A stretch of 64,000 nt of DNA from assembly GCF_003312425.1 (NCBI RefSeq), contig NZ_QNUX01000005.1, positions 124,001 to 188,000 on the forward strand, in the 5' to 3' direction. A model generated the notes under the pieces. It was given only the letters and a program-made list of their open reading frames with translations, was not told the DNA's origin and made no database searches. Source of the DNA: Flavobacterium psychrolimnae (lineage in GTDB: Bacteria; Bacteroidota; Bacteroidia; Flavobacteriales; Flavobacteriaceae). How positions within the stretch are numbered: position 1 is the first letter of the stretch; every line of letters starts with the position of its first letter. Both the position numbers and the translations under genes were made by a program. Below are positions 18,583 to 26,699 of this stretch, in pieces.

Positions 18583-21048
18583 TCAATAGAAATCTACATT
18601 CAGAGTAACTTTTATAGCTCTGTACTGAGCAACAGCTTCAAAACTATTCAGCATTTTCTGAATAGTTTTTTTTGTGTTTCCGATAGATACATTTTGAGGA
18701 ATTTTGATGATAATCGTACGGATATATTCATTTCTGATTCTGCTGATTGCCGGTTCTTCAGGTCCTAAAACCGGCATATTCAAGTTCTGGCTCATCACTT
18801 GGTACAACCACATGGAACCTTCCTTCAACTTATCATAATCACGCTGTTTCAAAGTCAGCTTTATGATTCTGAAATACGGAGGGTATTTATATATTTGACG
18901 GTCGTACAACTGTTCATTATACATTGCCAAATAATTATTATTAGTAACTTGTTGTATGGTATTGTGATTCGGATTATAGGTTTGTATGATTACTTTTCCT
19001 TGTTTTTCTGAACGCCCCGCTCTACCTGCAACTTGAGTCATCATTTGGAAACTTCTCTCAAAAGCCCTGAAATCAGGATGGTACAACATATTATCCGCAT
19101 TCATGATTCCCACTAAACTAACGTTATCAAAATCCAATCCTTTAGCGAGCATTTGAGTTCCTACTAGAATATCCATTTCTCTATTCTTGAAACTATCAAT
19201 GATTTTTTCGAAACCAAATTTTCCTCTGGTAGTATCCTGATCCATTCTCCCTATTTTTGAATTTGGAAAAATAGAAATCAGTTCTTGTTCGATTTGTTCC
19301 GTTCCAAAGCCTTTAGTAGTCAAATCAACGCTCGAACACGCGTGACAATGCGTAGGTTTTGCCATAGTGTACCCACAATAATGACAACGCAACTGATTTT
19401 TATGTTTGTGATACGTCAAACTCACATCACATTGCTGGCATTGTGGTACGTGACCGCAAGTGATACATTCTACAACTGGTGAATATCCTCTACGGTTTTG
19501 AAATAAAATTACCTGTTCTCCTAATGACAGTGCGTTTGTAATTTCTTCGATTAAAACATCGCTGAAATGTCCGGTCATTTTTTTACGAAAGTATTTGTCT
19601 TTCAAATCCACCAATTCGATATTGGGCATCATTACATTTCCAAATCGTTTCGTAATTTCGACCAGACCAAATTTATCTGATTTGGCATTAAAATACGTTT
19701 CTATACTTGGCGTAGCTGAACCTAAAAGTACTTTTGCCTTGTGCGAATGTGCCAAAACTATAGCAGCATCTCGTGCATGATATCTTGGAGCCGGATCTAC
19801 TTGCTTGAAAGTTTGTTCGTGCTCCTCGTCTACAATTATGAATCCCAAATCATGAAATGGTAAAAACAAAGCCGACCTCGCTCCTATCACTACTTGCGCT
19901 TTCTCCGATTTTTGTAAGACTTGATTCCAAACTTCAATGCGCTCATTATTGTTGTATTTCGAATGAAAAATAGCCACTTTATTTCCGAAATACGCTCTTA
20001 AACGCCCCACTAATTGAGTCGTCAAAGCAATTTCCGGCAATAAATAAAGGATGTGTTTCCCGGTTACCAAATACTCTTCGATGAGTTTGATGTAAATCTC
20101 GGTCTTTCCGCTGGAAGTTACGCCATGAAACAAACACACTTCTTTTTGAGTAAAACTTTGTTTAATTTCCTCAAAAGCAGTTTGCTGATCCACACTTAAT
20201 CGCAGTTCGCCTTCGTTAATTTTTCCATTGAAATTTACTCGGTCTTCTTGAAGAAAATAATCCTCGAATATTTCTTTTTCGATTAATGCTTTTACAATCG
20301 CAGCAGAAGAATTAGCTTCCTCAATTAGTTTTTTTACGGTTATGGGTTTAACTACGACTTGAGTCTTTTCAGTTGCATACAATTGAAAGTAACGCATCAC
20401 GATTCCCTTTTGTTTGTTGGCATTTTTCAATGTTTCCAATAACTCACCCAAGCCTTGATTAGATTCATATTTAGGATGTAAACGTAAGTATCGAACTAAC
20501 TTAGGTTTATAGCTTTCTTGAATTTCCTCCTGAAGTACCAATATATTCTTATCAACCAGTTTTTGGATAACAGGAAAAATATTTTTCTTGTTTAAAATAG
20601 CGATAATATCTTGGACTTTTAATGAACTTTGCTGCTGCAAGGCTTCATAAACCAGAAACTCATCATCAGAAAGAAGGCTGGTATCAATAAACGAATCGGT
20701 TTTTTGAGAAATAAGGGTTTCGCTTTCCAACAAAAGTGCGCTTGGCATAGCACCACGATACACATCCCCAATGGCACACATATAATAGGAAGCAATCCAT
20801 TGCCAATGTGCAATTTGGATTTCTGTTACAATAGGCAATTCGTCCAGAATTTGGTGAATTTCCTTGGCTTCGTATAATGTGGGTTTGTTTTGATGAATTT
20901 CAATAACTAAAGCCGTATATATTTTGCTTTTTCCGAAAGGAACTGCCACCCGCATCCCTTTTTTGATGTAGTGAAACTCAGCTTCGGAAACACTATAAGT
21001 AAAGGTTTTGGCTAGGGAAAGTGGTAAAATTACTTCTACAAAATACAT
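18583..21048 (-). CDS. priA: Primosomal replication-restart helicase PriA
   Basis: A 3' to 5' DNA helicase that reloads the replisome at stalled forks. The N-terminal 3'-end binding region (AVPFGKSKIYTALVIE) is followed by Walker A GVTSSGKTEIY and a DEEH box in IIVDEEHEQTFKQ. Eight cysteines of the paired zinc sites lie in CITCGHVPQCQQC and CHYCGYTMAKPTHCHAC. The helicase C-domain has GTQMLAKGLDF and QVAGRAGR. At 821 residues it is slightly longer than in E. coli, as usual for this phylum. The next gene upstream is 85 bases away, across an inverted repeat. Confidence 0.98.
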   Translation of the reverse strand: MYFVEVILPLSLAKTFTYSVSEAEFHYIKKGMRVAVPFGKSKIYTALVIEIHQNKPTLYEAKEIHQILDELPIVTEIQIAHWQWIASYYMCAIGDVYRGAMPSALLLESETLISQKTDSFIDTSLLSDDEFLVYEALQQQSSLKVQDIIAILNKKNIFPVIQKLVDKNILVLQEEIQESYKPKLVRYLRLHPKYESNQGLGELLETLKNANKQKGIVMRYFQLYATEKTQVVVKPITVKKLIEEANSSAAIVKALIEKEIFEDYFLQEDRVNFNGKINEGELRLSVDQQTAFEEIKQSFTQKEVCLFHGVTSSGKTEIYIKLIEEYLVTGKHILYLLPEIALTTQLVGRLRAYFGNKVAIFHSKYNNNERIEVWNQVLQKSEKAQVVIGARSALFLPFHDLGFIIVDEEHEQTFKQVDPAPRYHARDAAIVLAHSHKAKVLLGSATPSIETYFNAKSDKFGLVEITKRFGNVMMPNIELVDLKDKYFRKKMTGHFSDVLIEEITNALSLGEQVILFQNRRGYSPVVECITCGHVPQCQQCDVSLTYHKHKNQLRCHYCGYTMAKPTHCHACSSVDLTTKGFGTEQIEQELISIFPNSKIGRMDQDTTRGKFGFEKIIDSFKNREMDILVGTQMLAKGLDFDNVSLVGIMNADNMLYHPDFRAFERSFQMMTQVAGRAGRSEKQGKVIIQTYNPNHNTIQQVTNNNYLAMYNEQLYDRQIYKYPPYFRIIKLTLKQRDYDKLKEGSMWLYQVMSQNLNMPVLGPEEPAISRIRNEYIRTIIIKIPQNVSIGNTKKTIQKMLNSFEAVAQYRAIKVTLNVDFY

Positions 21049-21057
21049 GTATTATCA

Positions 21058-21117
21058 ATTAAGAGTTATGAGTTTTGAGTTATGTATATGTATTACTTGG
21101 AACTCATAACTCTTAAT
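21058..21117. repeat. 17-base inverted repeat built from heptamers
   Basis: Arms ATTAAGAGTTATGAGTT (21058-21074) and AACTCATAACTCTTAAT (21101-21117) are perfect complements with a 26-base spacer. The left arm and spacer carry three tandem 7-base units (GAGTTAT, GAGTTTT, GAGTTAT; 21063-21083). It lies between priA and the DUF2147 gene. There is no T-run behind it, so it is not a classical terminator. Confidence 0.75.
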
Positions 21118-21133
21118 ATTTTAATTATTTTAA

Positions 21134-21562
21134 TTATTTTACTCTATTCCAGGTTTGGGTTCTTCCAAATAAAGCTACACCAATATACCCTCGAACATTC
21201 AGCTTATCATTCCCATCCAAAGCCATAAAGCATTTGTATAATTTACCAGAAGTAGGATCTAGAATTTTTCCTGAATTGTACTCTTTACCATCTTTTTTTA
21301 ATCCTTTGATGATAACAAGTCCCATAACCGGTTTGTTTTTTTCTTCACCAGAACATGCCGTACACAAGCTTTTTTTCTTTTCGACATCAATGATATCAAC
21401 GATTTTTCCATAAATTTTACCAGAACGCTCGTAGATTTCTACGATTGATTTAGCTTTTCCAGTTTCGTCATCGATAGTTTTCCATTTCCCAATAACGCTA
21501 TTGGATTGTGCATAAAAAGTCATTGAAACTAATAATGCCAGACTCGTAATTGTATTTCTCAT
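21134..21562 (-). CDS. DUF2147 family secreted protein
   Basis: A 142-residue protein with a signal peptide (MRNTITSLALLVSMTFYAQS). The mature part shows the DUF2147 pattern: GKWKTIDDETGKAKSIVEI at the start, a Cys-X2-Cys (CTAC) in the middle, a GLVIIKGLKKDGKEY segment, and the C-terminal VRGYIGVALFGRTQTW. The family is a small lipocalin-like beta barrel of unknown function, exported to the periplasm. It appears to be a single-gene unit, flanked by structured repeat copy B upstream and a long inverted repeat downstream. Confidence 0.88.
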   Translation of the reverse strand: MRNTITSLALLVSMTFYAQSNSVIGKWKTIDDETGKAKSIVEIYERSGKIYGKIVDIIDVEKKKSLCTACSGEEKNKPVMGLVIIKGLKKDGKEYNSGKILDPTSGKLYKCFMALDGNDKLNVRGYIGVALFGRTQTWNRVK

Positions 21563-21573
21563 TTTTTTTTATT

Positions 21574-21654
21574 TAGCCCTGATAGTAGTGGAAATCCTTT
21601 TCTTTTTTTCTTTAAAAAAGAAAAGATTGTAACGAATAGCAGGAAATAGCTTCT
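21574..21654 (+). repeat. Structured intergenic repeat, copy B
   Basis: Starts TAGCCCTGATAGTAGTGG and ends AGGAAATAGCTTC. The central hairpin has arms CTTTTCTTTTTT and AAAAAAGAAAAG, different from copy A but again self-complementary, followed by GATTGTAACGAATAGC. Unlike copies A and C it runs opposite to both flanking genes; its left end is 12 bases from the DUF2147 start codon. Confidence 0.85.
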
Positions 21655-21682
21655 AATTTTGAAACCATTTAGATTTAATAAT

Positions 21683-22591
21683 TTACTCTTTTTTAGCTTT
21701 TAATTTATTTACTGTTGCATTCAATTCAAAACCCAACAATAATATCATACAGTTGATCCAAATATAAAACATCAAGATCAATAAAGTTCCTATTGAACCG
21801 TATAATTCATTGTATTGTGAAAATTTTGTGACCCAGATTCCAAAAAAATACGAGTCCAAAATAATCAAAATAGTAGTAAAAACGGATCCTATAGAGATGA
21901 AAGCTCTGTTTTTGTCGTGTTTTGTACCAAACTTGAAAAGTATGGATGTAGTCATCAAAATCATCAAAATAACAAAAGCATATCGTCCGATAACAATCAG
22001 TTGAATCTGGTCACTAAATACTGTTTTCTGTATCAAAACTTCAAAAACAACGATTATTGCAACGGTCACTAATAACAATAACGACAATAATAATGACATT
22101 CCCAATGCGACTAAATATTGCCGAATAAAACCCCTTTTTATAAGGACGTGGCGAGAGGTTTCAAAGCCTCCAAGAATGCCATTTAATCCATTTGCCATAA
22201 GAAAAATAGACAATATAAAACCGGAAGACAACAGTCCGGAATCACTATTATTCAGAATATCGCTGATGATTTTGTAAATAGCATCGTAGGTATTTGGCGG
22301 CACTCCGTCCTTGACAAACATCAAAAAATCTTCCTGAAAACCTACAATAGGAATAAATGGAATTAGATTTAATATAAAAAGTGCAAAAGGAAATAATGCC
22401 ATAAAAAAACTAAATGCAATGGCACTGGCATGGTACGTTAGCGCACTTTCGACTATTCCTAAGCCATATATTTCCATTAAATCATACAAAGACAAGCCTT
22501 CTAACCAAGGAAGTTTTATCTTTTTTAAACCAAACATAAGATTCCGTACAATTGGAATTCTTCGTAGTTTCAATTCAATTTCTTTACTCAT
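21683..22591 (-). CDS. YihY/BrkB family inner-membrane protein
   Basis: A 302-residue integral membrane protein with about six hydrophobic helices, recognised by the opening segment GLGIVESALTYHASAIAFSF and by the later FGTKHDKNRAF and YGSIGTLLILMFYIW regions. Family members were once annotated as ribonuclease BN, which was wrong; the current view is an envelope protein of unknown, possibly transport, function. The start ATG overlaps the nadC stop by 4 bases (ATGA), so translation is coupled to nadC. Confidence 0.92.
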   Translation of the reverse strand: MSKEIELKLRRIPIVRNLMFGLKKIKLPWLEGLSLYDLMEIYGLGIVESALTYHASAIAFSFFMALFPFALFILNLIPFIPIVGFQEDFLMFVKDGVPPNTYDAIYKIISDILNNSDSGLLSSGFILSIFLMANGLNGILGGFETSRHVLIKRGFIRQYLVALGMSLLLSLLLLVTVAIIVVFEVLIQKTVFSDQIQLIVIGRYAFVILMILMTTSILFKFGTKHDKNRAFISIGSVFTTILIILDSYFFGIWVTKFSQYNELYGSIGTLLILMFYIWINCMILLLGFELNATVNKLKAKKE

Positions 22592-23445
22592 AATGCTTTC
22601 AAGCTCAAATCCATGTTATAAACGGAATGTGTCAATGCGCCCGAAGAAATATAATCTACACCACATTCCGCATAATTACGAATCGTGTTTTCATTAATAT
22701 TCCCGGAAGACTCTGTTTGGCATTTATCTCCAATTAAAGCTACTGCTTTTCTGGTATCCTCAAAATTGAAGTTGTCTATTAAAATCCTGAAAACACCCTC
22801 GCTCTGCAGAATTTCTTTGATTTCATCCAAATTTCTGGCTTCAACAATAATTTTTAGATCCAGATTATTTTCTTTAAGATATGCTTTTGTTTTGGCTATA
22901 GCCAAAGTGATTCCACCCGCAAAATCATTGTGGTTATCCTTAAGCATTATCATGTCATACAACGCAAAACGATGGTTTTCGCCACCGCCAATTTTGACAG
23001 CCCATTTCTCACATGCTCGAAAACCTGGAGTTGTTTTACGGGTGTCAAGAATTTTAGTAGTTGTTCCCTCTAATAAACGAACATATTCCTTGGTTTTAGT
23101 TGCAATAGCTGACATTCTTTGCATTGAATTCAAAACTACGCGTTCTGATTTCAAAATAGATTGCGAACTTCCTGATACATGAAATACGATGTCCCCTTTT
23201 TTTACCGGAGTTCCGTCCTGAATAAAAGTTTCAATTTGCAAATTAGGATCTACATATTCAAAAACCATTTTAGCAAAAGCTACGCCGGCAATAATGCCAT
23301 CTTCTTTGACCAATAATTTTGCTTTTCCAGTTGCTGTAGCCGGAATACAAGCTAATGAACTGTAATCGCCAGGCCCCACATCCTCCCGAATGGCATTTTG
23401 TATTAGTATGTCTAACTCGTTTTTAAACTGTATATCGCTAATCAT
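22588..23445 (-). CDS. nadC: Nicotinate-nucleotide pyrophosphorylase (carboxylating)
   Basis: Converts quinolinate and PRPP to nicotinate mononucleotide in de novo NAD synthesis. The phosphoribosyltransferase signature RKTTPGFRACEKWAVKIGGG and the following ENHRFALYDMIMLKDNH are intact, and so is the terminal SSGALTHSV. The 285-residue length is normal. It shares a 4-base overlap with yihY downstream. The 285-base region upstream carries an imperfect inverted repeat that could be a regulatory site. Confidence 0.97.
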   Translation of the reverse strand: MISDIQFKNELDILIQNAIREDVGPGDYSSLACIPATATGKAKLLVKEDGIIAGVAFAKMVFEYVDPNLQIETFIQDGTPVKKGDIVFHVSGSSQSILKSERVVLNSMQRMSAIATKTKEYVRLLEGTTTKILDTRKTTPGFRACEKWAVKIGGGENHRFALYDMIMLKDNHNDFAGGITLAIAKTKAYLKENNLDLKIIVEARNLDEIKEILQSEGVFRILIDNFNFEDTRKAVALIGDKCQTESSGNINENTIRNYAECGVDYISSGALTHSVYNMDLSLKAL

Positions 23446-23730
23446 TTTATAGGAAATTTATAGAATGCTAAAGTAATGTATATTTTGTGGAATTGAAAAT
23501 TTGTAGGTCGGGTTCTTTAGAAAAAAGATACAATTGAATCTGCTACTTCTATAAAATATACCCTGCTTAGCAGAGTAATTGTATGCAGTTGCAACCTTGA
23601 ATTTTATAATCAACGCATTAAAAAATTCAGTATTGTGCAGATATTCAATTCAAACTTTAGAATCCTATTTTTTTTTAGTGCAATCCTATTTAAAATCTTA
23701 TATTTGGATTTAGTAATTAAAACACTGTTT
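23446..23730. promoter_or_regulatory. Divergent intergenic region with an inverted repeat
   Basis: The gap between nadC (minus) and a lipoprotein gene (plus). It holds an imperfect inverted repeat: TACAATT-gaa-TCTGCTA (23529-23545) and TAGCAGA-gt-AATTGTA (23568-23583), with a 22-base loop. I see no gene and no clear TAnnTTTG box on either strand. Confidence 0.45.
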
Positions 23731-24162
23731 ATGAAATCTTTTTTAAGTTTACTTTTTGTAACCTCGCTGCTTTTAACCTCTTGTAAAAAGGAAGCAGAAA
23801 CCCAAAATACCACTCCAACAAACGTTGTTCCTTTTACGGAAGTTGGCAGACAAATGAAAACTGAAGCTGCTACAGCAATCCAGCCACAAAATTCAACTGC
23901 ACAGCCAACAACCACTGCCGCTGGTGCAAATCCAGCTCATGGTCAGCCCGGTCATCGTTGTGATATCGCTGTTGGAGCGCCTTTAAATTCTCCTGTTGCC
24001 GCAACAGCTCCAGCAACTTCTCAACAAAACACTGCGGTTCCTGCTAATACAGTAACGACCGCACCAGCAGAAACTACACCTACTGCGGAAGGAATGAATC
24101 CACCACACGGACAAACGAATCACCGCTGTGATATTGCTGTTGGTGCTCCGTTACCAAAATAG
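23731..24162 (+). CDS. Lipoprotein with two HGQ..HRCDIAVGAPL motifs
   Basis: A 143-residue lipoprotein of unknown function. I start it at 23731 (MKSFLSLLFVTSLLLTSC), which gives a good lipobox; an earlier in-frame ATG at 23635 would add 32 residues. The mature chain is low in complexity (Ala, Thr, Pro), apart from two copies of a 19-residue motif, beginning at Asn67 and Asn123. Each has NP-x-HGQ-x-x-HRCDIAVGAPL. The two DNA copies differ at many third codon positions while the protein motif is kept, so it is under selection. The paired His and Cys suggest metal binding or a Cys-based contact, but that is a guess. Confidence 0.8.
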   Translation: MKSFLSLLFVTSLLLTSCKKEAETQNTTPTNVVPFTEVGRQMKTEAATAIQPQNSTAQPTTTAAGANPAHGQPGHRCDIAVGAPLNSPVAATAPATSQQNTAVPANTVTTAPAETTPTAEGMNPPHGQTNHRCDIAVGAPLPK

Positions 24163-24183
24163 GTGTTGAAAATTTCCCAAAAT

Positions 24184-24221
24184 AAAACTGGCGTAAACCA
24201 TCATAAGTTCATGCCAGTTTT
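24184..24221 (+). terminator. Probable terminator after the two-motif lipoprotein
   Basis: Arms AAAACTGGC (24184-24192) and GCCAGTTTT (24213-24221) with a 20-base loop, 22 bases after the stop codon. The T-run is short (TTTT then AG), so efficiency is uncertain. Confidence 0.5.
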
Positions 24222-24315
24222 AGTATTTATAGTTACCCAATTTTTCGTTTAGCCAAATGAAATAAAACACATCGTTTCACCTATTTTCGGAAACAACAAA
24301 CTCAAAACCAACATT

Positions 24316-24807
24316 ATGAAACCATTTTTAATTTTTGATTTTAATTTAAAAAGTGATTTACTCAATTGGAAAATTGTAAATGATGCTGTGATGGGCGGAA
24401 TGTCAGAAAGCAAATTCTATCTGAATCCAAATGGAGAGGGAACTTTTGAAGGCAAAGTTTCTTTAGAAAATAATGGAGGATTTTGCGCCGTAAAATATAA
24501 TTTTGAGCTGCTAATTTTAAAAGATGCTACACATTTTTGCATTCGGATTAAAGGAGACGATAAACAATATCAATTCAGAGTAAAGACCCATCGAACTGAT
24601 TCCCATTCATATGTGTTTCCTTTTCAAACTACCACAGATTGGCAAACGATTGAAATTCCAATAACGGAATTGTATCCAGCTTTTCGAGGGCAAAAATTAA
24701 ATCAGCCTAATTATGACGGATCTAATTTAGAAGAAATTACATTCTTGATAGGCAATAAAAAAGAGGAAACGTTTCGATTGCTAATTGATAGCATTGAGGT
24801 CAAATAA
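24316..24807 (+). CDS. CIA30 family protein
   Basis: A 163-residue protein with the CIA30 (complex I intermediate-associated protein 30) fold, a beta-sandwich related to carbohydrate-binding modules. Recognisable segments are WKIVNDAVMGGMSES, GGFCAVKYNF, and the terminal LLIDSIEVK. There is no signal peptide. In bacteria these proteins are not proven complex I factors, and the role remains open. It stands alone between a lipoprotein gene and a toxin-antitoxin pair. Confidence 0.85.
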   Translation: MKPFLIFDFNLKSDLLNWKIVNDAVMGGMSESKFYLNPNGEGTFEGKVSLENNGGFCAVKYNFELLILKDATHFCIRIKGDDKQYQFRVKTHRTDSHSYVFPFQTTTDWQTIEIPITELYPAFRGQKLNQPNYDGSNLEEITFLIGNKKEETFRLLIDSIEVK

Positions 24808-24882
24808 ATCACGAATTTTAAAATAAAAGCAAAAAAAATAACTGAAAATCAATTATTTAGAAATACGTTTTAAAATAAATTG

Positions 24883-24890
24883 TAAATTTG
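24883..24890 (+). promoter_or_regulatory. Probable -7 box of the toxin-antitoxin operon
   Basis: TAAATTTG matches TAnnTTTG, 18 bases before the antitoxin ATG. No TTG lies at the usual distance upstream, so it may need an activator or be weak. Confidence 0.4.
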
Positions 24891-24908
24891 TTAATAAATA
24901 ATTTCACA

Positions 24909-25133
24909 ATGATACGAGAAGCGATAATAGAACGAACCATTCAAATCATTAATCAACTCCCAGAAGATAAAGCGCTGGAAATAGCTGATTTTGCTGATTT
25001 TATTATCAAAAAATACGAAGAACAATTATTAACAGACAACATTCAAAAAGTTGTAGTTGAGAGTGAAGCTTTTAATTTTTTAAATGAAGAAGATAGCATT
25101 TATTCAGTATCGGATTTGAAAGAACGATACTAA
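24909..25133 (+). CDS. Antitoxin of a MazF/PemK-type pair
   Basis: A 74-residue protein. I start it at the ATG at 24909 (MIREAIIERTIQIINQLPED); an in-frame ATG at 24888 would overlap the -7 box. It resembles DUF2281-type antitoxins: an N-terminal helix with INQLPEDKALEIADFADFI and a C-terminal acidic, probably disordered tail that would wrap the toxin. The stop overlaps the toxin start by 1 base (TAATG), so the two are translationally coupled, antitoxin first, as in most type II systems. Confidence 0.75.
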   Translation: MIREAIIERTIQIINQLPEDKALEIADFADFIIKKYEEQLLTDNIQKVVVESEAFNFLNEEDSIYSVSDLKERY

Positions 25134-25453
25134 TGAAAAAAGGCAATATCATTCTGATTCCATTTCCTTTCACAGACTTATCAGGTAAAAAATTACATCC
25201 GGCTGTAATTTTGATAGCAACGGATTATGATCTTACAGTTAGTTTTATAACTACACAACTAAAATGGAAGGAGAATACTGATCTTGAACTTTTACCTACT
25301 AATTTAAATGGTATCAAAATGTCTTCTTTGATTCGATTATCCAAAATTGCAACTATTGACCGATCATTAGCAATTGGAAAATTAGGCGAACTTCATCAGA
25401 ACGAGATAATTGATTTAAACAATAAACTGAAAATAATCTTTCAGCTTGAATAA
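25133..25453 (+). CDS. MazF/PemK-family toxin (endoribonuclease)
   Basis: A 106-residue protein with the PemK/MazF signature: KGNIILIPFPFTDLSGKKLHPAVIL at the N-terminus spans the first strands of the fold, and SLIRLSKIATIDRS the second conserved block. Members cut mRNA at short recognition sequences and arrest growth until the antitoxin neutralises them. The pair is otherwise isolated and its base composition matches the neighbours, so I see no sign of recent transfer. It is followed 94 bases later by rlmH. Confidence 0.85.
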   Translation: MKKGNIILIPFPFTDLSGKKLHPAVILIATDYDLTVSFITTQLKWKENTDLELLPTNLNGIKMSSLIRLSKIATIDRSLAIGKLGELHQNEIIDLNNKLKIIFQLE

Positions 25454-25499
25454 AAGGAAATTTGTTTTTTGTACAATCCCATTCAAAGAAAAAGACAAA

Positions 25500-25526
25500 T
25501 TGAAACTGTTAATTTTTCTATCTTTG
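25500..25526 (+). promoter_or_regulatory. Probable rlmH promoter
   Basis: TTG (25500-25502), 16 bases, then TATCTTTG (25519-25526), a full match to TAnnTTTG, 21 bases before the rlmH ATG. The spacing is shorter than the usual 19. Confidence 0.5.
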
Positions 25527-25547
25527 AGCCTCTGAAATCCAACAAAA

Positions 25548-26021
25548 ATGAATATTAAATTAATTGCTATCGGTAAAACCGATAACAAAGCCTTACAATC
25601 TTTAATAGACGATTATACCAAACGTTTGTCTTTTTATATCAAGTTCGATTTGGATATAATCCCTGATATCAAGAACGTAAAAAACTTATCTGAAAGTCAA
25701 CAAAAAGAGAAAGAAGGCGAATTGATTTTGGCAAAAATTACACCGACAGACCAGCTTATTTTGTTGGACGAAAACGGAAAAAACTTTTCCAGTGTAGGTT
25801 TTTCAGAAGAATTACAAAAGAAAATGAACTCCGGAGTGAAGACTTTAGTTTTCGTTATTGGCGGTCCTTACGGATTTTCTGAAACGGTCTATAGCAAGGC
25901 ACAAGGAAAAATATCGTTATCTCTAATGACTTTTTCGCATCAAATGGTACGATTATTTTTTATCGAACAGTTGTATCGTGGCTTTACGATTTTAAGAAAC
26001 GAACCTTATCATCACCAATAA
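25548..26021 (+). CDS. rlmH: 23S rRNA pseudouridine-1915 N3-methyltransferase
   Basis: SPOUT-fold methyltransferase that methylates pseudouridine 1915 in helix 69 of 23S rRNA. The SAM-binding knot is visible in FVIGGPYGFSE and in the C-terminal MTFSHQMVRLFFIEQLYR, ending with NEPYHH. The length of 157 is normal. It converges on the 26065-26697 lipoprotein gene with 43 bases between; no terminator hairpin is visible there. Confidence 0.97.
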   Translation: MNIKLIAIGKTDNKALQSLIDDYTKRLSFYIKFDLDIIPDIKNVKNLSESQQKEKEGELILAKITPTDQLILLDENGKNFSSVGFSEELQKKMNSGVKTLVFVIGGPYGFSETVYSKAQGKISLSLMTFSHQMVRLFFIEQLYRGFTILRNEPYHHQ

Positions 26022-26064
26022 AATTAAGTATTCGGAAATCAGTCTCAGTTTTCAGTTAATTTGA

Positions 26065-26697
26065 TTAAAAAATAAACTCTTCCTGTTTTACATTAAATTC
26101 CAACGATGGCAACTTTAAACTATTAATGAAAATTTTGTTTTGAATGTAACTTCCAAAAGTTGTGTTTTTATCAAAGCAAAAAACATATTGGACAGCTTTA
26201 TCATTTGGTATTTTATCCAAATAGGTTTGCAACTCTTCTTGTTTTACTATAATATCATCCACTAAAACTTCATTATTTTTGGTAAAAAATACAACAACTC
26301 CTGACTTTGGTTTTTCTAGTTTGTAATACACATTAGTAAAAGGAATAAAGGCTAAGTTTTTCCCAATCGTATCAGCGTAGGAATAATAATTTTCGGCCTT
26401 TTCATTCTTGTGTGCTTTTTCTTCCCGCTTCTTTTGTTGCAACTTCATGATTTCCGGAATTGCAAGTCGTAATGGCAAACGTTTGTCAATACTTAGAATC
26501 CAATTGGTTGAAATAATACTGTTTTTACGGTTTACTTCTGCTAAGGTATCTTTTCCTTTTGTTCTGAAAAAAATATAAATTGGCGAAAGATCATCTACAC
26601 TTTTGACAATTGTAGTGTTGGCTTTTGGCAGTAAAATATCTTCCTTGTTTCCACAAGAAAACAGAGTAAAAAGAACAATCAGAGTAAAATATTTCAT
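26065..26697 (-). CDS. Lipoprotein of unknown function downstream of folP
   Basis: A 210-residue protein with a short lipoprotein signal (MKYFTLIVLFTLFSC, Cys15). The mature part has a charged, Lys/Glu-rich helix (about 85-105, KLQQKKREEKAHKNEK) and a beta-rich C-terminal half. I recognise no domain or catalytic motif. Its start lies 2 bases after the folP stop, so it is co-transcribed, but a link to folate is not implied by the sequence. Confidence 0.75.
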   Translation of the reverse strand: MKYFTLIVLFTLFSCGNKEDILLPKANTTIVKSVDDLSPIYIFFRTKGKDTLAEVNRKNSIISTNWILSIDKRLPLRLAIPEIMKLQQKKREEKAHKNEKAENYYSYADTIGKNLAFIPFTNVYYKLEKPKSGVVVFFTKNNEVLVDDIIVKQEELQTYLDKIPNDKAVQYVFCFDKNTTFGSYIQNKIFINSLKLPSLEFNVKQEEFIF

Positions 26698-26699
26698 CT

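Noticed and set aside
22685..23182. Plus-strand ORF of 165 codons antisense to nadC
   Set aside because: Long only because nadC has few antisense stops; nadC is fully conserved and explains the region.
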